Assembly: GCA_022360315.1 (NCBI GenBank)
Contig: JAKSDA010000568.1
Span: forward strand, 1 to 64,000
DNA length: 64,000 bases
Direction: 5' to 3'
From: Pseudomonadota bacterium
GTDB lineage: Bacteria; Myxococcota_A; Polyangia; Haliangiales; Haliangiaceae
In this document: positions 15,219-23,702 of the stretch, piece by piece
How the letters are laid out: every line of letters begins with the position of its first letter
Position numbering within the stretch: position 1 is the stretch's first letter
Translations under genes and position numbers: made by a program
Notes under the pieces: model-generated
Told to the model about the DNA's origin: nothing
Seen by the model: only the letters and a program-made list of their open reading frames with translations
Database searches by the model: none

Positions 15219-15983
15219 TCAGCCGGCATTGCGGACGGCGGCGCGGACAATGTAGAACAGGGTGAATGGCCCGGCGCCCGGTACAGGACTCGGTTTGAAC
15301 CTGGCCATGTCGATGCCGGCCTCGCCCAGCACGACGGTTTTTTCTGCCTGGAGCGAAAGCCGAGTTTCCAGCCGAGAGCCACCAAGAGTCGATACCTCTA
15401 TATCCGACAGAATTGTGCCTTCTGTGATCGACGCGCGTTGGCCGACGATGACATACATGCCATTGGCTTCGCCGCGTTCGTCGCTCAGCGAGCGCAGGCG
15501 CATACTCTCGAGCTTGTCGAAGCGCATGGGACCCTGCGCGCCGGCAATGGTTTCGAGCGCGGGTGCGACCGCATCGAGCCCGGACCCGAGTTCGGTCTGG
15601 TCGGCGCGTTGGCCGACGACCAGCCAATACTGCATCTCTATGGTGGGCGGCGGGGGCAGAGGCTTGCGCTGGGCCATCTTGTCGAGAAAGTCGGTCACTC
15701 CCCGGTGGACACCTGGCGGGCCGAGCACCAGGAGCTGGCCGTTGGGGCTGATCTCGACGCGGGCCGTGATTTCGTCATTTTTGGTTCCGCTCAAGACGCT
15801 GCTCAACACTGACTCGGTTTGCTGAGCCTGGCCTGCCGGCACGTCGTAGGATCGCAAGACCAGTGGCAACGGGTCGTTGTGCTGCGGTTCGGGCGCCTGT
15901 TTTTGCGTCGCTCTGGCCTGGCAGCCCACGATCAGGGTAGCAAGGACGGGCACGGCGACAAGTTGTTGGAATTGTCGGTTCAT
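15219..15983 (-). CDS. lipoprotein with secretin N-domain-like region
   Basis: 254 residues. The signal MNRQFQQLVAVPVLATLIVGC has its lipobox Cys at residue 21. The next segment (LVLRSYDVPAGQAQQTESVLSSVL then VEISPNGQLLVLGPPGVHRGVTDFLDKM) resembles the ring-building N1-type domain of secretins, and the rest (IEMQYWLVVGQ, RLSLQAEKTVVLGEAG) is like their linking strands. The multimerising secretin pore itself is absent. It heads the operon with the ECF sigma factor, suggesting an envelope sensor or assembly component. Confidence 0.7.
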   Translation of the reverse strand: MNRQFQQLVAVPVLATLIVGCQARATQKQAPEPQHNDPLPLVLRSYDVPAGQAQQTESVLSSVLSGTKNDEITARVEISPNGQLLVLGPPGVHRGVTDFLDKMAQRKPLPPPPTIEMQYWLVVGQRADQTELGSGLDAVAPALETIAGAQGPMRFDKLESMRLRSLSDERGEANGMYVIVGQRASITEGTILSDIEVSTLGGSRLETRLSLQAEKTVVLGEAGIDMARFKPSPVPGAGPFTLFYIVRAAVRNAG

Positions 15984-16166
15984 CGATTCCTCTCGATTGC
16001 TCTGTGTCGCTGGTTGTCCCTTACTACCCGCGAGCCGAAACGTACTTCATTCTTTTTGCCACATTCTCACAACGCCTTGATTTGACTGGGAAGAACGCGA
16101 CGACGAAGGCAAGGAAGAAATCGGCGGCGCCCGCTGCGGCACCACGACCGCACAGACCCGGCCCGA

Positions 16167-16541
16167 TCACGACGAGCGATCGGGCTCGGTGTACTTGCGG
16201 GCTTTGCCCCGCCAGTGCTCGACCGGATACTTGGCGGCATTTTTTCGCATCTTGGCCTGCACGGCAGGTGCAGGGTCGACACCGAGTACATCGGCGATGC
16301 GAAGCAAATACATCAGCACATCGGCGATCTCATCGCGCACTGCTTGGGCCGATTCTGCCGCGTCCATGATCCGCCACGATTCCTCCTCGCTGAGCCACTG
16401 AAACAGCTCGGTCAGCTCACCGACTTCGCCAGACAAGGCCATGACCAGGTTCTTGGGCGTGTGGAACCTGTCCCACTCACGCTCGCCGACAAACTGGCGC
16501 AACTGGGCTTGAATCGCAGCAATGTCGAGCGGCTCGGCCAT
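16167..16541 (-). CDS. MazG-like nucleotide pyrophosphohydrolase
   Basis: 124 residues, the size of single-domain RS21-C6/dCTPase-type MazG proteins. The metal site is clear: ALSGEVGELTELFQW (ExxE) and VRDEIADVLMYLLRIADVLGV (ExxD). It probably hydrolyses non-canonical or excess dNTPs to the monophosphate and pyrophosphate. The C-terminal KYPVEHWRGKARKY is typical of the family. Monocistronic. Confidence 0.92.
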   Translation of the reverse strand: MAEPLDIAAIQAQLRQFVGEREWDRFHTPKNLVMALSGEVGELTELFQWLSEEESWRIMDAAESAQAVRDEIADVLMYLLRIADVLGVDPAPAVQAKMRKNAAKYPVEHWRGKARKYTEPDRSS

Positions 16542-16623
16542 GGTCGGGTTGTAACAGAAGACATGGGAAACCGGAACACACCTCGCATGCGACCGGACCA
16601 GGCGCTATCATTCACTCCGAATT

Positions 16624-17157
16624 ATGAGGAAATCACTCATCGCCGCAGCGTTGGTGCCGCTTCTCATTGGATGTCCGAGTTCGGGCACAAAGACAGTAAA
16701 AAAAAAACCCACACCCGGCGCCGGCAAAACCGTCCCGAGTCCGCGCGCCGGCACGGGCAAACTCGACCAAAAGCCAACCAAGAACGCCACCAATCGGGCC
16801 GGCAGGCCGACCGCCGGCGTATCGACGCTACCCGGCGCCGGCATTGCGTGTGCGGCGCAAGTATGTATGTATCACGCAGGCGTCAATGCCTATCACGTAT
16901 GCCTGAGCGGCGCAAACGGGACGTGTTTCCACTTCGGCCGCAGGTGCGAGCCTCCACATCAATGCATGTTCGACGCCAGCCGCTCGGGCTATCGAGTATG
17001 CGCCCGGGCCTCTGCGGGCAAATGCTTGCAGTTCGGCTCCCCATGCGAGCCGCCTGGACGCTGTATGTACAACCCGAAGGATCACCTGCACCACGTCTGC
17101 CAGCAGGTAGCCGCTGGATCATGCCGCCGCTTCGGCGCGGTATGCGATCCGCGCTGA
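16624..17157 (+). CDS. lipoprotein with three cysteine-rich repeats
   Basis: 177 residues. The signal MRKSLIAAALVPLLIGC has its lipobox Cys at residue 17. A basic Thr/Pro/Lys-rich linker (about 18-70) is followed by three repeats of about 36 residues on the pattern C-M-Y/F...V-C......G-x-C-x-x-F-G-x-x-C-x-P (for example MYHAGVNAYHVC, CFHFGRRCEPPHQC). The regular cysteines suggest a disulfide-stapled surface domain like the Cys-rich stretches of other myxobacterial lipoproteins. No function is known. Confidence 0.75.
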   Translation: MRKSLIAAALVPLLIGCPSSGTKTVKKKPTPGAGKTVPSPRAGTGKLDQKPTKNATNRAGRPTAGVSTLPGAGIACAAQVCMYHAGVNAYHVCLSGANGTCFHFGRRCEPPHQCMFDASRSGYRVCARASAGKCLQFGSPCEPPGRCMYNPKDHLHHVCQQVAAGSCRRFGAVCDPR

Positions 17158-17342
17158 CTGCCACGACCACCGGTCGTACCCAGCCAATTGGCCGACAACA
17201 GGCCGCCTTGCACCGCTGATACCCCGCGGTATACTGATGCTGGACTACAGTCCACCGAGTCCGATCTCCACGGCGCGATGCTGCGGTGCCTGCTCACGTA
17301 CTTCACGTATGCTCCGCGGGATTCCGCGCATCCGCCTTGTCT

Positions 17343-17376
17343 CGCTTGTGTCTCTCGAACCATGTGAGACTGTATA
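17343..17376. repeat. dispersed 34-bp repeat, copy 1
   Basis: Matches 34849-34882 at 31 of 34 positions; the shared core is CATGTGAGACTGTATA. Both copies are intergenic, downstream of a plus-strand gene. Here only one arm is seen, whereas copy 2 forms a hairpin with an upstream inverted arm. Confidence 0.65.
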
Positions 17377-17399
17377 GCGACGGTTCAAGGTTCAACGGC

Positions 17400-17625
17400 G
17401 GTAATTATGCGTTTTTAGTGTCGGTATTTGTGCGGTATTTGTGCCGGTAATCGTGCGGTATTTGTGCCGGCAATCGTACAGTTTCTGTTGCGGTAATCGC
17501 GCCATCTCTGTCCCGTTAATTGCGCGGTTTCCGTTTCAGTAAGCAGACGGTGCCTGTGCCGGCAATCATGCGGTTTTCGTGTCGTAAACTTACAGTTTTA
17601 GATCGGTAATCGTGTGCTTTTCGCC
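17400..17625. repeat. degenerate tandem array with 23-bp period
   Basis: Eight consecutive units of exactly 23 bp (17400-17583), then two decayed 21-bp units. The consensus is approximately GGTAATCGTGCGGTWTYTGTGCC. Unit length is strictly kept while the sequence has drifted, and the array is more AT-rich than its surroundings. It ends about 115 bp before the start of the following secreted-protein gene. Confidence 0.8.
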
Positions 17626-17740
17626 TGGCCTGGCGGTTGTTAATAGCGAGGTATCCATGAAAAATCACAAAACGTTCCAGCAAATTACGAGTATAGACAA
17701 GTCGTCTACCAATACCTTGAGTTGGGTCAGCGGAGTGGCC

Positions 17741-19402
17741 ATGCACACTCGTTCCCGCTGGCTCCTGGCTCCGACTGTCGCGGTATCGCTCGGCTATGGG
17801 TGCGATACAAGCGATACTTATAATCGGATTTCTGTCGACAATATCGATCGAGTGGAGTTGGCTCTCCATCAGACCATGACATTCGAAGAGAACGCCGGTA
17901 TCGGCGACAGAGAGCACTGCCGGCTTCCGGCTCCCCACGGCGCCGCATTGCAAAACCAGCAGGTTCGTATCGAGCGGCCCAGCAGTCATACCGGCCTGTG
18001 CACAGTTACGGGCAACTCGACGACGACGAATGCGCAGATGAACGCCACCGGGCTGACCAGGCGACTCGGATGGTCCGGTGGGGTCGTCACTGGCGTCACT
18101 GTACGGGATACTTACTGCAACCAGGGACAGAGCGGTTGTGAGGGCGTTGCCAAGCCGGTCTCGAGTATCTCTCAAACCTACAGTATCCCCTCGGGGCCAG
18201 CGGTCAATCAGTTCACTCACTCGCCGAGTAGTAGCCAAGTGGCATATACGGCACCTCACGGCGCCATCGAACTAAAAACCGCCGAGCAAGTCGAACTCAT
18301 CTTCAATGCCGATGTATCCAGGAGAAATTCCTATTGGACCGTCGGTTACAAGCGGGCTGGCGGCTCGGGCTCCAATTTTAATCATTATCATATTACGTCT
18401 ACCGAGATTTCAGAGCTCAGTTTCTCCGGGCTGGATGATCTGCTCGGCCTCAACAATCTGGACTACGCGGTCTCGTTTCACGGCTGTAGTGGTTCGTGCC
18501 CAACCACATCCCCATTTATCGGTAGTGTCAATATCGGTGGTGCTATCGAAGACTCGTTCCGCATAGGAGTCGCGGAACTCATTGCAGAAGCGCTGCCCGG
18601 CAATATTGACGTGACCGCTTTTCCACCGTCCGCGATCGACGGGGATGATCCCGATAACTATGTCAATCGTCTCGCCACCGGGGGACGCGGGTTGCAGGTC
18701 GAGCAGAGCTCGACTGCTCGCAGCAATCACCACGATGAGATCGCCGAGCAGGTGAAAGAAGCGTTCGACTGCCTGATCGACAGCCCGGACAATATTGCCG
18801 GCGTGTTCGACGACGGTGACCACGACCCGGTCAACTTCGGTGTGCTGTCGAGCGGAACCCTGTATACGGCTGGCGAGTGCAATGGCTATCTGGTCAACCT
18901 CTCATTTGAAGGAGCCGAGGGCCGACAGGACCTGGAACTCCACGGCGATGTGAGAGGGAGCGAACCGTGCCCCACCGATGTTCGCATCCACAATGACTTT
19001 TATCGGCAGCGGACCGACGGCACATGGCAGCGTATTGGCGGCGGTTGGCGAACGCGTATTCAGAATTCGCGCGGAGTTTGCCAGACCATCAACGATGCAG
19101 ACTACGTGACCCCCCGGTTCGCCGACGTGACGCTTCCAGGCTTGACCAGAAACTATCGTGGGGTGGTGCGCGCGACCGATACCTCGGGACAGCCCAAGCC
19201 GGTCATCTTTCGCGTGGAAACCGACTGCCACGGCGACGTGCTGGGCGGCTTCGGCTACTGTTTGCAGGGCTGTCCCTGTCGCTCGGCAGAAGGCGACTGC
19301 GATGGCAATCTCGATTGTTTTCACGGCACCACCTGTGTTCACGACGTGGGCGCTGCATACGGTTTTTCTCCCACAGTCGATGTCTGCGAACCAACACCGT
19401 AG
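17741..19402 (+). CDS. large secreted lipoprotein-like protein, unknown function
   Basis: 553 residues from the ATG at 17741, chosen because MHTRSRWLLAPTVAVSLGYGC is a short signal with a lipobox-like Cys at residue 21. An in-frame ATG at 17657 with a GAGG Shine-Dalgarno would add 28 residues before it. The mature protein is Ser/Thr/Asn-rich, with scattered paired cysteines (CHGDVLGGFGYCLQGCPC, CDGNLDCFHGTTC) concentrated at the C-terminus. No catalytic motif is seen. A 23-bp repeat array lies immediately upstream. It is probably a surface or matrix protein. Confidence 0.7.
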   Translation: MHTRSRWLLAPTVAVSLGYGCDTSDTYNRISVDNIDRVELALHQTMTFEENAGIGDREHCRLPAPHGAALQNQQVRIERPSSHTGLCTVTGNSTTTNAQMNATGLTRRLGWSGGVVTGVTVRDTYCNQGQSGCEGVAKPVSSISQTYSIPSGPAVNQFTHSPSSSQVAYTAPHGAIELKTAEQVELIFNADVSRRNSYWTVGYKRAGGSGSNFNHYHITSTEISELSFSGLDDLLGLNNLDYAVSFHGCSGSCPTTSPFIGSVNIGGAIEDSFRIGVAELIAEALPGNIDVTAFPPSAIDGDDPDNYVNRLATGGRGLQVEQSSTARSNHHDEIAEQVKEAFDCLIDSPDNIAGVFDDGDHDPVNFGVLSSGTLYTAGECNGYLVNLSFEGAEGRQDLELHGDVRGSEPCPTDVRIHNDFYRQRTDGTWQRIGGGWRTRIQNSRGVCQTINDADYVTPRFADVTLPGLTRNYRGVVRATDTSGQPKPVIFRVETDCHGDVLGGFGYCLQGCPCRSAEGDCDGNLDCFHGTTCVHDVGAAYGFSPTVDVCEPTP

Positions 19403-19775
19403 CTCTGTACTACCCAGACAGGTAGTGAGAATACCGCCGCTACCTGCTTGCCAGGCTATCTGATCGGCCTCTCATCGCCCGCCTTCTCATCACGGCTCTT
19501 TTCCCCCACCTCACCTCACCTTTCCCTACCTAATTTCGCCGGGCCCGGTGCGGCAGGCCAGTTCGCCCGAATGTGTTCAGGCACTTTCAAGACTTGCCGG
19601 ACCGAGAGGAATGGCTCATCTTTGTGTCAGCTCGCCCGTTCTTTATTCTCCATTGGGCAGAGCATGGGGCCACTGCCGGACTTTGTGCCGCGTCAGCGTA
19701 CGGTACGAAATGTTCACCATTGTCCTACCCAGTATCATATAATGTTTGCTTTTCCTCTCATGCATGGAGAATTCC
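19403..19775. other. gene-free spacer
   Basis: 373 bp without a supportable gene. The last 70 bp resemble the leader of the second vWA gene (near 21085-21151), so the duplication included upstream sequence. Confidence 0.5.
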
Positions 19776-20990
19776 TTGCGAGTAGCTATCTTCCTTTCAG
19801 TTTTTGGTCTAGCGGTTGGGGTTGGCTGCGGCGGTAGTGGTGGACCAGATGGCAGTCAGGGTGCCAGTTGCACATCCTTTGCGGATTGCAATCCGGACCT
19901 CCTTTGTACGAGCAGTGGGACATGCGAGGTTGGAAACTCATGCTCAGGACATGCCGAGTGCGATAACGGGACGATCTGCGGCTCGGCCAATACGTGTGTC
20001 CGAAACCAGCCAGATGGGCCCTGTGCAGTGCGGGATAACTGTGTTGACGGACAGACGTGTAATAGCGATAACATCTGCGCCGACAGAAAAACCAACTGCG
20101 GCGGTGAGCTGTTCGAGGCCAATGAGGTTCCGCCCAATGTTCTCATTGTTCTCGACCGCAGCTACAGCATGGTCGATCCCGACAACAATATTGGCAACCG
20201 AACTCGGTGGGACATCGCCAACGAAGCTGTCAGCACAGTTCTGACTAACTTCGACTCCAGTATTCGCTTTGGTCTCATGCTTTTCCCCAGCGATCGGCAG
20301 GGCTGCGACATGAGCTTTACTTGCCAACACGGGGCAGTGTTCATCGATCCGCAGCCAGACAACGGCAATCAAATCACGTCTTTCCTCGGTGCTACGTCGA
20401 CCTGCGGCAGGATATGCACACCAATTGCAGAGACCCTCAACCAACTGCCCTCATATATGGACCGTCCCGCCTACCCGGGTCTCAAAGACGCGTCACGGGA
20501 AAATTACGTCCTTCTCATCACAGACGGCGAGCACTGTACTACCTGCTGGGGTGACCCGACCGATATCGTGCGAGACCTTCGCAATGAAAGTCCAGAAATC
20601 AAGACGTTTGTGGTCGGCTTTGGCACCGATGTTGCGGGTTCAGAGCAGCTCAACATGATGGCTGATGCGGGCGGAACCGCCCGGCCAGGCGAGCCCAGAT
20701 ACTATCAAGCCGAGTCGGCGCAAGACCTCGATGAAGCACTCGCAATCATCTCCGGGGCGGTTCTGTCGTGCGACTATGCGCTGACCGAGGTTCCGCCCAA
20801 CAGCGACGAGCTGTCGGTGTACTTCAACAACACAGAAGTCGCCCGCAATGCAGCCGATGGCTGGGAGTACAACCCTGCCAATAACCACATCGTTTTTTCT
20901 GGCAACGCCTGCACCGAGTTGCAATCGGGCCAGGTCACCGATCTCAAGATCATCTTCGGCTGCCCCGACGATATCATCATCGTCGACTAG
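19776..20990 (+). CDS. vWA-domain lipoprotein, tandem copy 1
   Basis: 404 residues from the TTG at 19776. The start is set by comparison with copy 2, which has the same GGAGA box 7 nt before a GTG and the same length. Signal LRVAIFLSVFGLAVGVGC. A cysteine-rich segment follows (CTSFADCNPDLLCTSSGTC and repeats, about 30-115). The vWA domain begins NVLIVLDRSYSM, with an intact MIDAS DxSxS, then RFGLMLFP and LLITDGEHCTTC. The C-terminus ends LKIIFGCPDDIIIVD. Probably an envelope protein binding a metal-dependent ligand. Confidence 0.85.
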   Translation: MRVAIFLSVFGLAVGVGCGGSGGPDGSQGASCTSFADCNPDLLCTSSGTCEVGNSCSGHAECDNGTICGSANTCVRNQPDGPCAVRDNCVDGQTCNSDNICADRKTNCGGELFEANEVPPNVLIVLDRSYSMVDPDNNIGNRTRWDIANEAVSTVLTNFDSSIRFGLMLFPSDRQGCDMSFTCQHGAVFIDPQPDNGNQITSFLGATSTCGRICTPIAETLNQLPSYMDRPAYPGLKDASRENYVLLITDGEHCTTCWGDPTDIVRDLRNESPEIKTFVVGFGTDVAGSEQLNMMADAGGTARPGEPRYYQAESAQDLDEALAIISGAVLSCDYALTEVPPNSDELSVYFNNTEVARNAADGWEYNPANNHIVFSGNACTELQSGQVTDLKIIFGCPDDIIIVD

Positions 20991-21151
20991 CCCGGATTCA
21001 CTGGGCAGTGCGTAGACTGGACTGGCCCGGATTCGTTGGTTGGTTGGAAAGAGTATAGACGGCTGTCGGTGCCTGTACTACATCGACGTACGACGCAAAA
21101 TGCACATTTTTGTCTTACAATGCCTTTTCATCTTGAACCCTGGAGAATCTC

Positions 21152-22366
21152 GTGCGAGTAGCCACTGCTCTTTCAGTCATTGGTTTTACGGTTGCGATTG
21201 GCTGCGCCAGCGGAACACCGGACGGCAGTCAAGGTGCCAGTTGCACCTCGTATGACGATTGCAACTCGGAACTCGTCTGCACGAGTGGTGGGACGTGTGA
21301 GGTTGGGGCTTCGTGTACAGGTCATTCGGAATGCGACAACGGAACCATCTGCGGCTCGGCCGGTACGTGTGTTGCAAACCGGCCAGACGGCCCCTGTGCG
21401 GTACGGGATAACTGTGTTGGCGATCAGACGTGCAATAGCGATAACACGTGCGTCGACAAGACCTGCGGCGGCGAGCTATTCAAGGCCACCGAGGTCCCTC
21501 CCAACGTTCTCATCGTGCTCGACCGCAGCGGCAGCATGATCAACCCGGACAACAATATCGGCGGCCAAACTCGCTGGGCAATTGCTCACGACGCTATCGA
21601 CAAGGTTCTGACCAACTTCGAGACCAGTATCCGCTTTGGCCTCATGGTATTTCCCTACGATCAACAGGACTGTACGAAGGCCACGCGGCCCCATGACCTC
21701 TGCCATCCGGGGGCAGTATTCGAAGATCCGCAGCTGGAAAACCAGGAGCGAGTCACGACATTTCTCGGCGGCACCACGACCTGCAATATATGCACGCCAA
21801 TTGCGGGTTCTCTCAACGAACTGCTGCCCAATATGGGCAATCCGGCTTACCCGGGTCTGAGCGATACATCGCGGTCCAATTACGTCCTTCTCATCTCAGA
21901 CGGCGAGCAGTGCCTGAGCTGTGACGGCGACCCGGCCGAGAAGGTGCAAAACCTCCGCGAGCGCAGCCCGGAAATCAAGACGTTTGTGGTCGGATTTGGC
22001 GAGGACGTTCGCGGTTCGGACCAGCTCAACGCAATGGCCGAAAACGGCGGAACCGCCCGGCCTGGCGACACCAAATACTATCAGGCCGAGTCGGCAGAAG
22101 ACCTCGACGCGGCACTCGAAGCCATCTCAGGGGCAGTTCTGTCGTGCGACTACGAGCTGTCCAAGGTTCCGCCTGACTCGAACGAACTCTCGGTGTACTT
22201 CAACAATGTGCAAGTCGCCCGCAGTGCCAGCAATGGCTGGGAGTACAACGCTGACAACAACCACGTGGTATTTTCCGGCAGCGTGTGCACGGAGCTACAA
22301 TCGGGTCGCGTCACCGACCTCAAGATCATCTTCGGCTGCCCCGACGACATCATCATCGTCGATTAG
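21152..22366 (+). CDS. vWA-domain lipoprotein, tandem copy 2
   Basis: 404 residues, GTG start with GGAGA 7 nt upstream. Close paralogue of the preceding gene along its whole length: signal MRVATALSVIGFTVAIGC, cysteine-rich repeats, vWA with NVLIVLDRSGSM (MIDAS DxSxS), LLISDGEQCLSC and an identical C-terminus (LKIIFGCPDDIIIVD). Differences cluster in loops around the metal site, as if ligand specificity had diverged. It converges on the DUF523 gene, the stops being one base apart. Confidence 0.87.
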   Translation: MRVATALSVIGFTVAIGCASGTPDGSQGASCTSYDDCNSELVCTSGGTCEVGASCTGHSECDNGTICGSAGTCVANRPDGPCAVRDNCVGDQTCNSDNTCVDKTCGGELFKATEVPPNVLIVLDRSGSMINPDNNIGGQTRWAIAHDAIDKVLTNFETSIRFGLMVFPYDQQDCTKATRPHDLCHPGAVFEDPQLENQERVTTFLGGTTTCNICTPIAGSLNELLPNMGNPAYPGLSDTSRSNYVLLISDGEQCLSCDGDPAEKVQNLRERSPEIKTFVVGFGEDVRGSDQLNAMAENGGTARPGDTKYYQAESAEDLDAALEAISGAVLSCDYELSKVPPDSNELSVYFNNVQVARSASNGWEYNADNNHVVFSGSVCTELQSGRVTDLKIIFGCPDDIIIVD

Positions 22367-22367
22367 A

Positions 22368-22919
22368 TCAGACGGGCGCAGAGCACCTGTCGGCGTGGTA
22401 GCGGCTGACCGCGACCATGAAGCTGTTACGGCCATCGCAGCTGTCGAGCTGGTGTTCCTCAACCACGGGTAGGCCGGGAAATCGCTCGCGCAGGGCCGCG
22501 GCAAAGATCCCTCGACCATCTCGCGACAGCGGGGTGCGATCGTCTGGGCTGGCCAACACGGCTACCTGAGTGAGCCCGCAGCTCGGCGATCTGGTTTTCA
22601 GCACGTAGCCTGACAAATCCTCGGCGATGAGCTGCTCCACACGCGCAGCCGCATGGTGATTCATGTCATCGGTGAGATCGCGGCGGCTCTCGGTGGCGAT
22701 GAGGCGGATCTCACCACTCCGACTTGCGACCAACGAGATGGTCTCACGCGGTACTCCCAGCCCGAACTCCACCTCGGGGCAAACTGGTACCCAGGTGACG
22801 TATCGCCCGAGCTGGTCGATCAGCCAGGCGTGCCTCTTGTGGCTGCCATCGTAGCGCACTCGTTGCCCGAGGAGACAGGCCGAGATACCAATACGCACCG
22901 TATCTGAATAGAAACGCAT
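22368..22919 (-). CDS. DUF523 family protein (YbbK-like)
   Basis: 183 residues from the ATG at 22919 (MRFYSDTVRIGISACLLG). The family blocks are complete: ISACLLGQRVRYDG, PVCPEVEFGLGVPRE, YVLKTRSPSCGL and GRGIFAAALRERFPGLPVVEE. The conserved cysteines (CLLG, CPE, SCG) suggest metal binding; the biochemical role of DUF523 is unknown, with 2-thiouracil-related roles suggested for some members. The last residues carry an extra Cys-containing tail. It lies 75 bp downstream of the DUF1499 gene. Confidence 0.9.
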   Translation of the reverse strand: MRFYSDTVRIGISACLLGQRVRYDGSHKRHAWLIDQLGRYVTWVPVCPEVEFGLGVPRETISLVASRSGEIRLIATESRRDLTDDMNHHAAARVEQLIAEDLSGYVLKTRSPSCGLTQVAVLASPDDRTPLSRDGRGIFAAALRERFPGLPVVEEHQLDSCDGRNSFMVAVSRYHADRCSAPV

Positions 22920-22994
22920 CAGTTGTAGCTCAAACAAGGCGTTTCTGCACCGCCTGAATTCACCGCTTCACCCGACCCGGTGGGTGTGCACCTG

Positions 22995-23678
22995 TCACTG
23001 AGCTGGCGCGGCGAGAATGTGAACGAGCTCGGCAAAAAAGCTGCGGATGCGTCTGGCATTGCCGCCCAGGTCGCTTTTGCCAACCCGCGACCTGGACCGC
23101 ATGTCGATGGTCGCCCCGAGACTGTCCTGTCCTCTGACTGCGCGCACTCTGACCACAAAGTCATCCTTGAAGCGAAATACTCTGGTCGTGGCTAGTCCTT
23201 CGAAGATCAGTGCTCTTTCGTCGACGCGGGTGATGGTCCAGCCCGGGCTCGATCTGGCCAGGTAGAGCGCATCTGAAAACGCCTGTTCCGGCGAGGTCGC
23301 CACCTGCAGTGTCTTCACGTCGGGATAAGACGCCGACACGACGGCCTTGAACGAGTCCGGATACTCGGGGGCGATGGACAGGAGTGGAGGATCGGCAAGG
23401 TCGGTCGCTATATCGTTGATGCCGGGATGGCTGGTCGCGCCGATGAGAAGAAAGGCCATGGGGACGACCGATGGAAGGGCCAAAAAAACCGCTATCAGGT
23501 GGCTCCGCCGGCGCTTGCGCAGCCAGGACACCAGTCCAAACATGACCGCGATCAGGCCGAGGATGCCGGCCAGGATATGAATGAGAAACCCGACGACGGG
23601 GGCGAGGAGATGGAAATGGGCCCCGAGCGGACCAACGGCCAGGCAAGTTAGGGCAGTGACGGCGAAAAAGAGACTCAT
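22995..23678 (-). CDS. DUF1499 family membrane protein
   Basis: 227 residues. Three or so hydrophobic segments fill the first 80 residues (FFAVTALTCLAVGPLGA, LAGILGLIAVMFGLVSW, LIAVFLALPSVVPMAFLL). The DUF1499 domain follows: GINDIATDLADPP, then FRFKDDFVVRVR, DMRSRSRVGKSDLGGNARRI. Function unknown. It lies 24 bp after the S46 peptidase gene on the same strand, suggesting cotranscription. Confidence 0.85.
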   Translation of the reverse strand: MSLFFAVTALTCLAVGPLGAHFHLLAPVVGFLIHILAGILGLIAVMFGLVSWLRKRRRSHLIAVFLALPSVVPMAFLLIGATSHPGINDIATDLADPPLLSIAPEYPDSFKAVVSASYPDVKTLQVATSPEQAFSDALYLARSSPGWTITRVDERALIFEGLATTRVFRFKDDFVVRVRAVRGQDSLGATIDMRSRSRVGKSDLGGNARRIRSFFAELVHILAAPAQ

Positions 23679-23702
23679 AGTAAAAGCCTGGCTGGCGGGT
23701 AG

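Noticed and set aside
17400..17625. CRISPR array
   Set aside because: Units are contiguous and degenerate with no unique spacers, and no cas gene is nearby.
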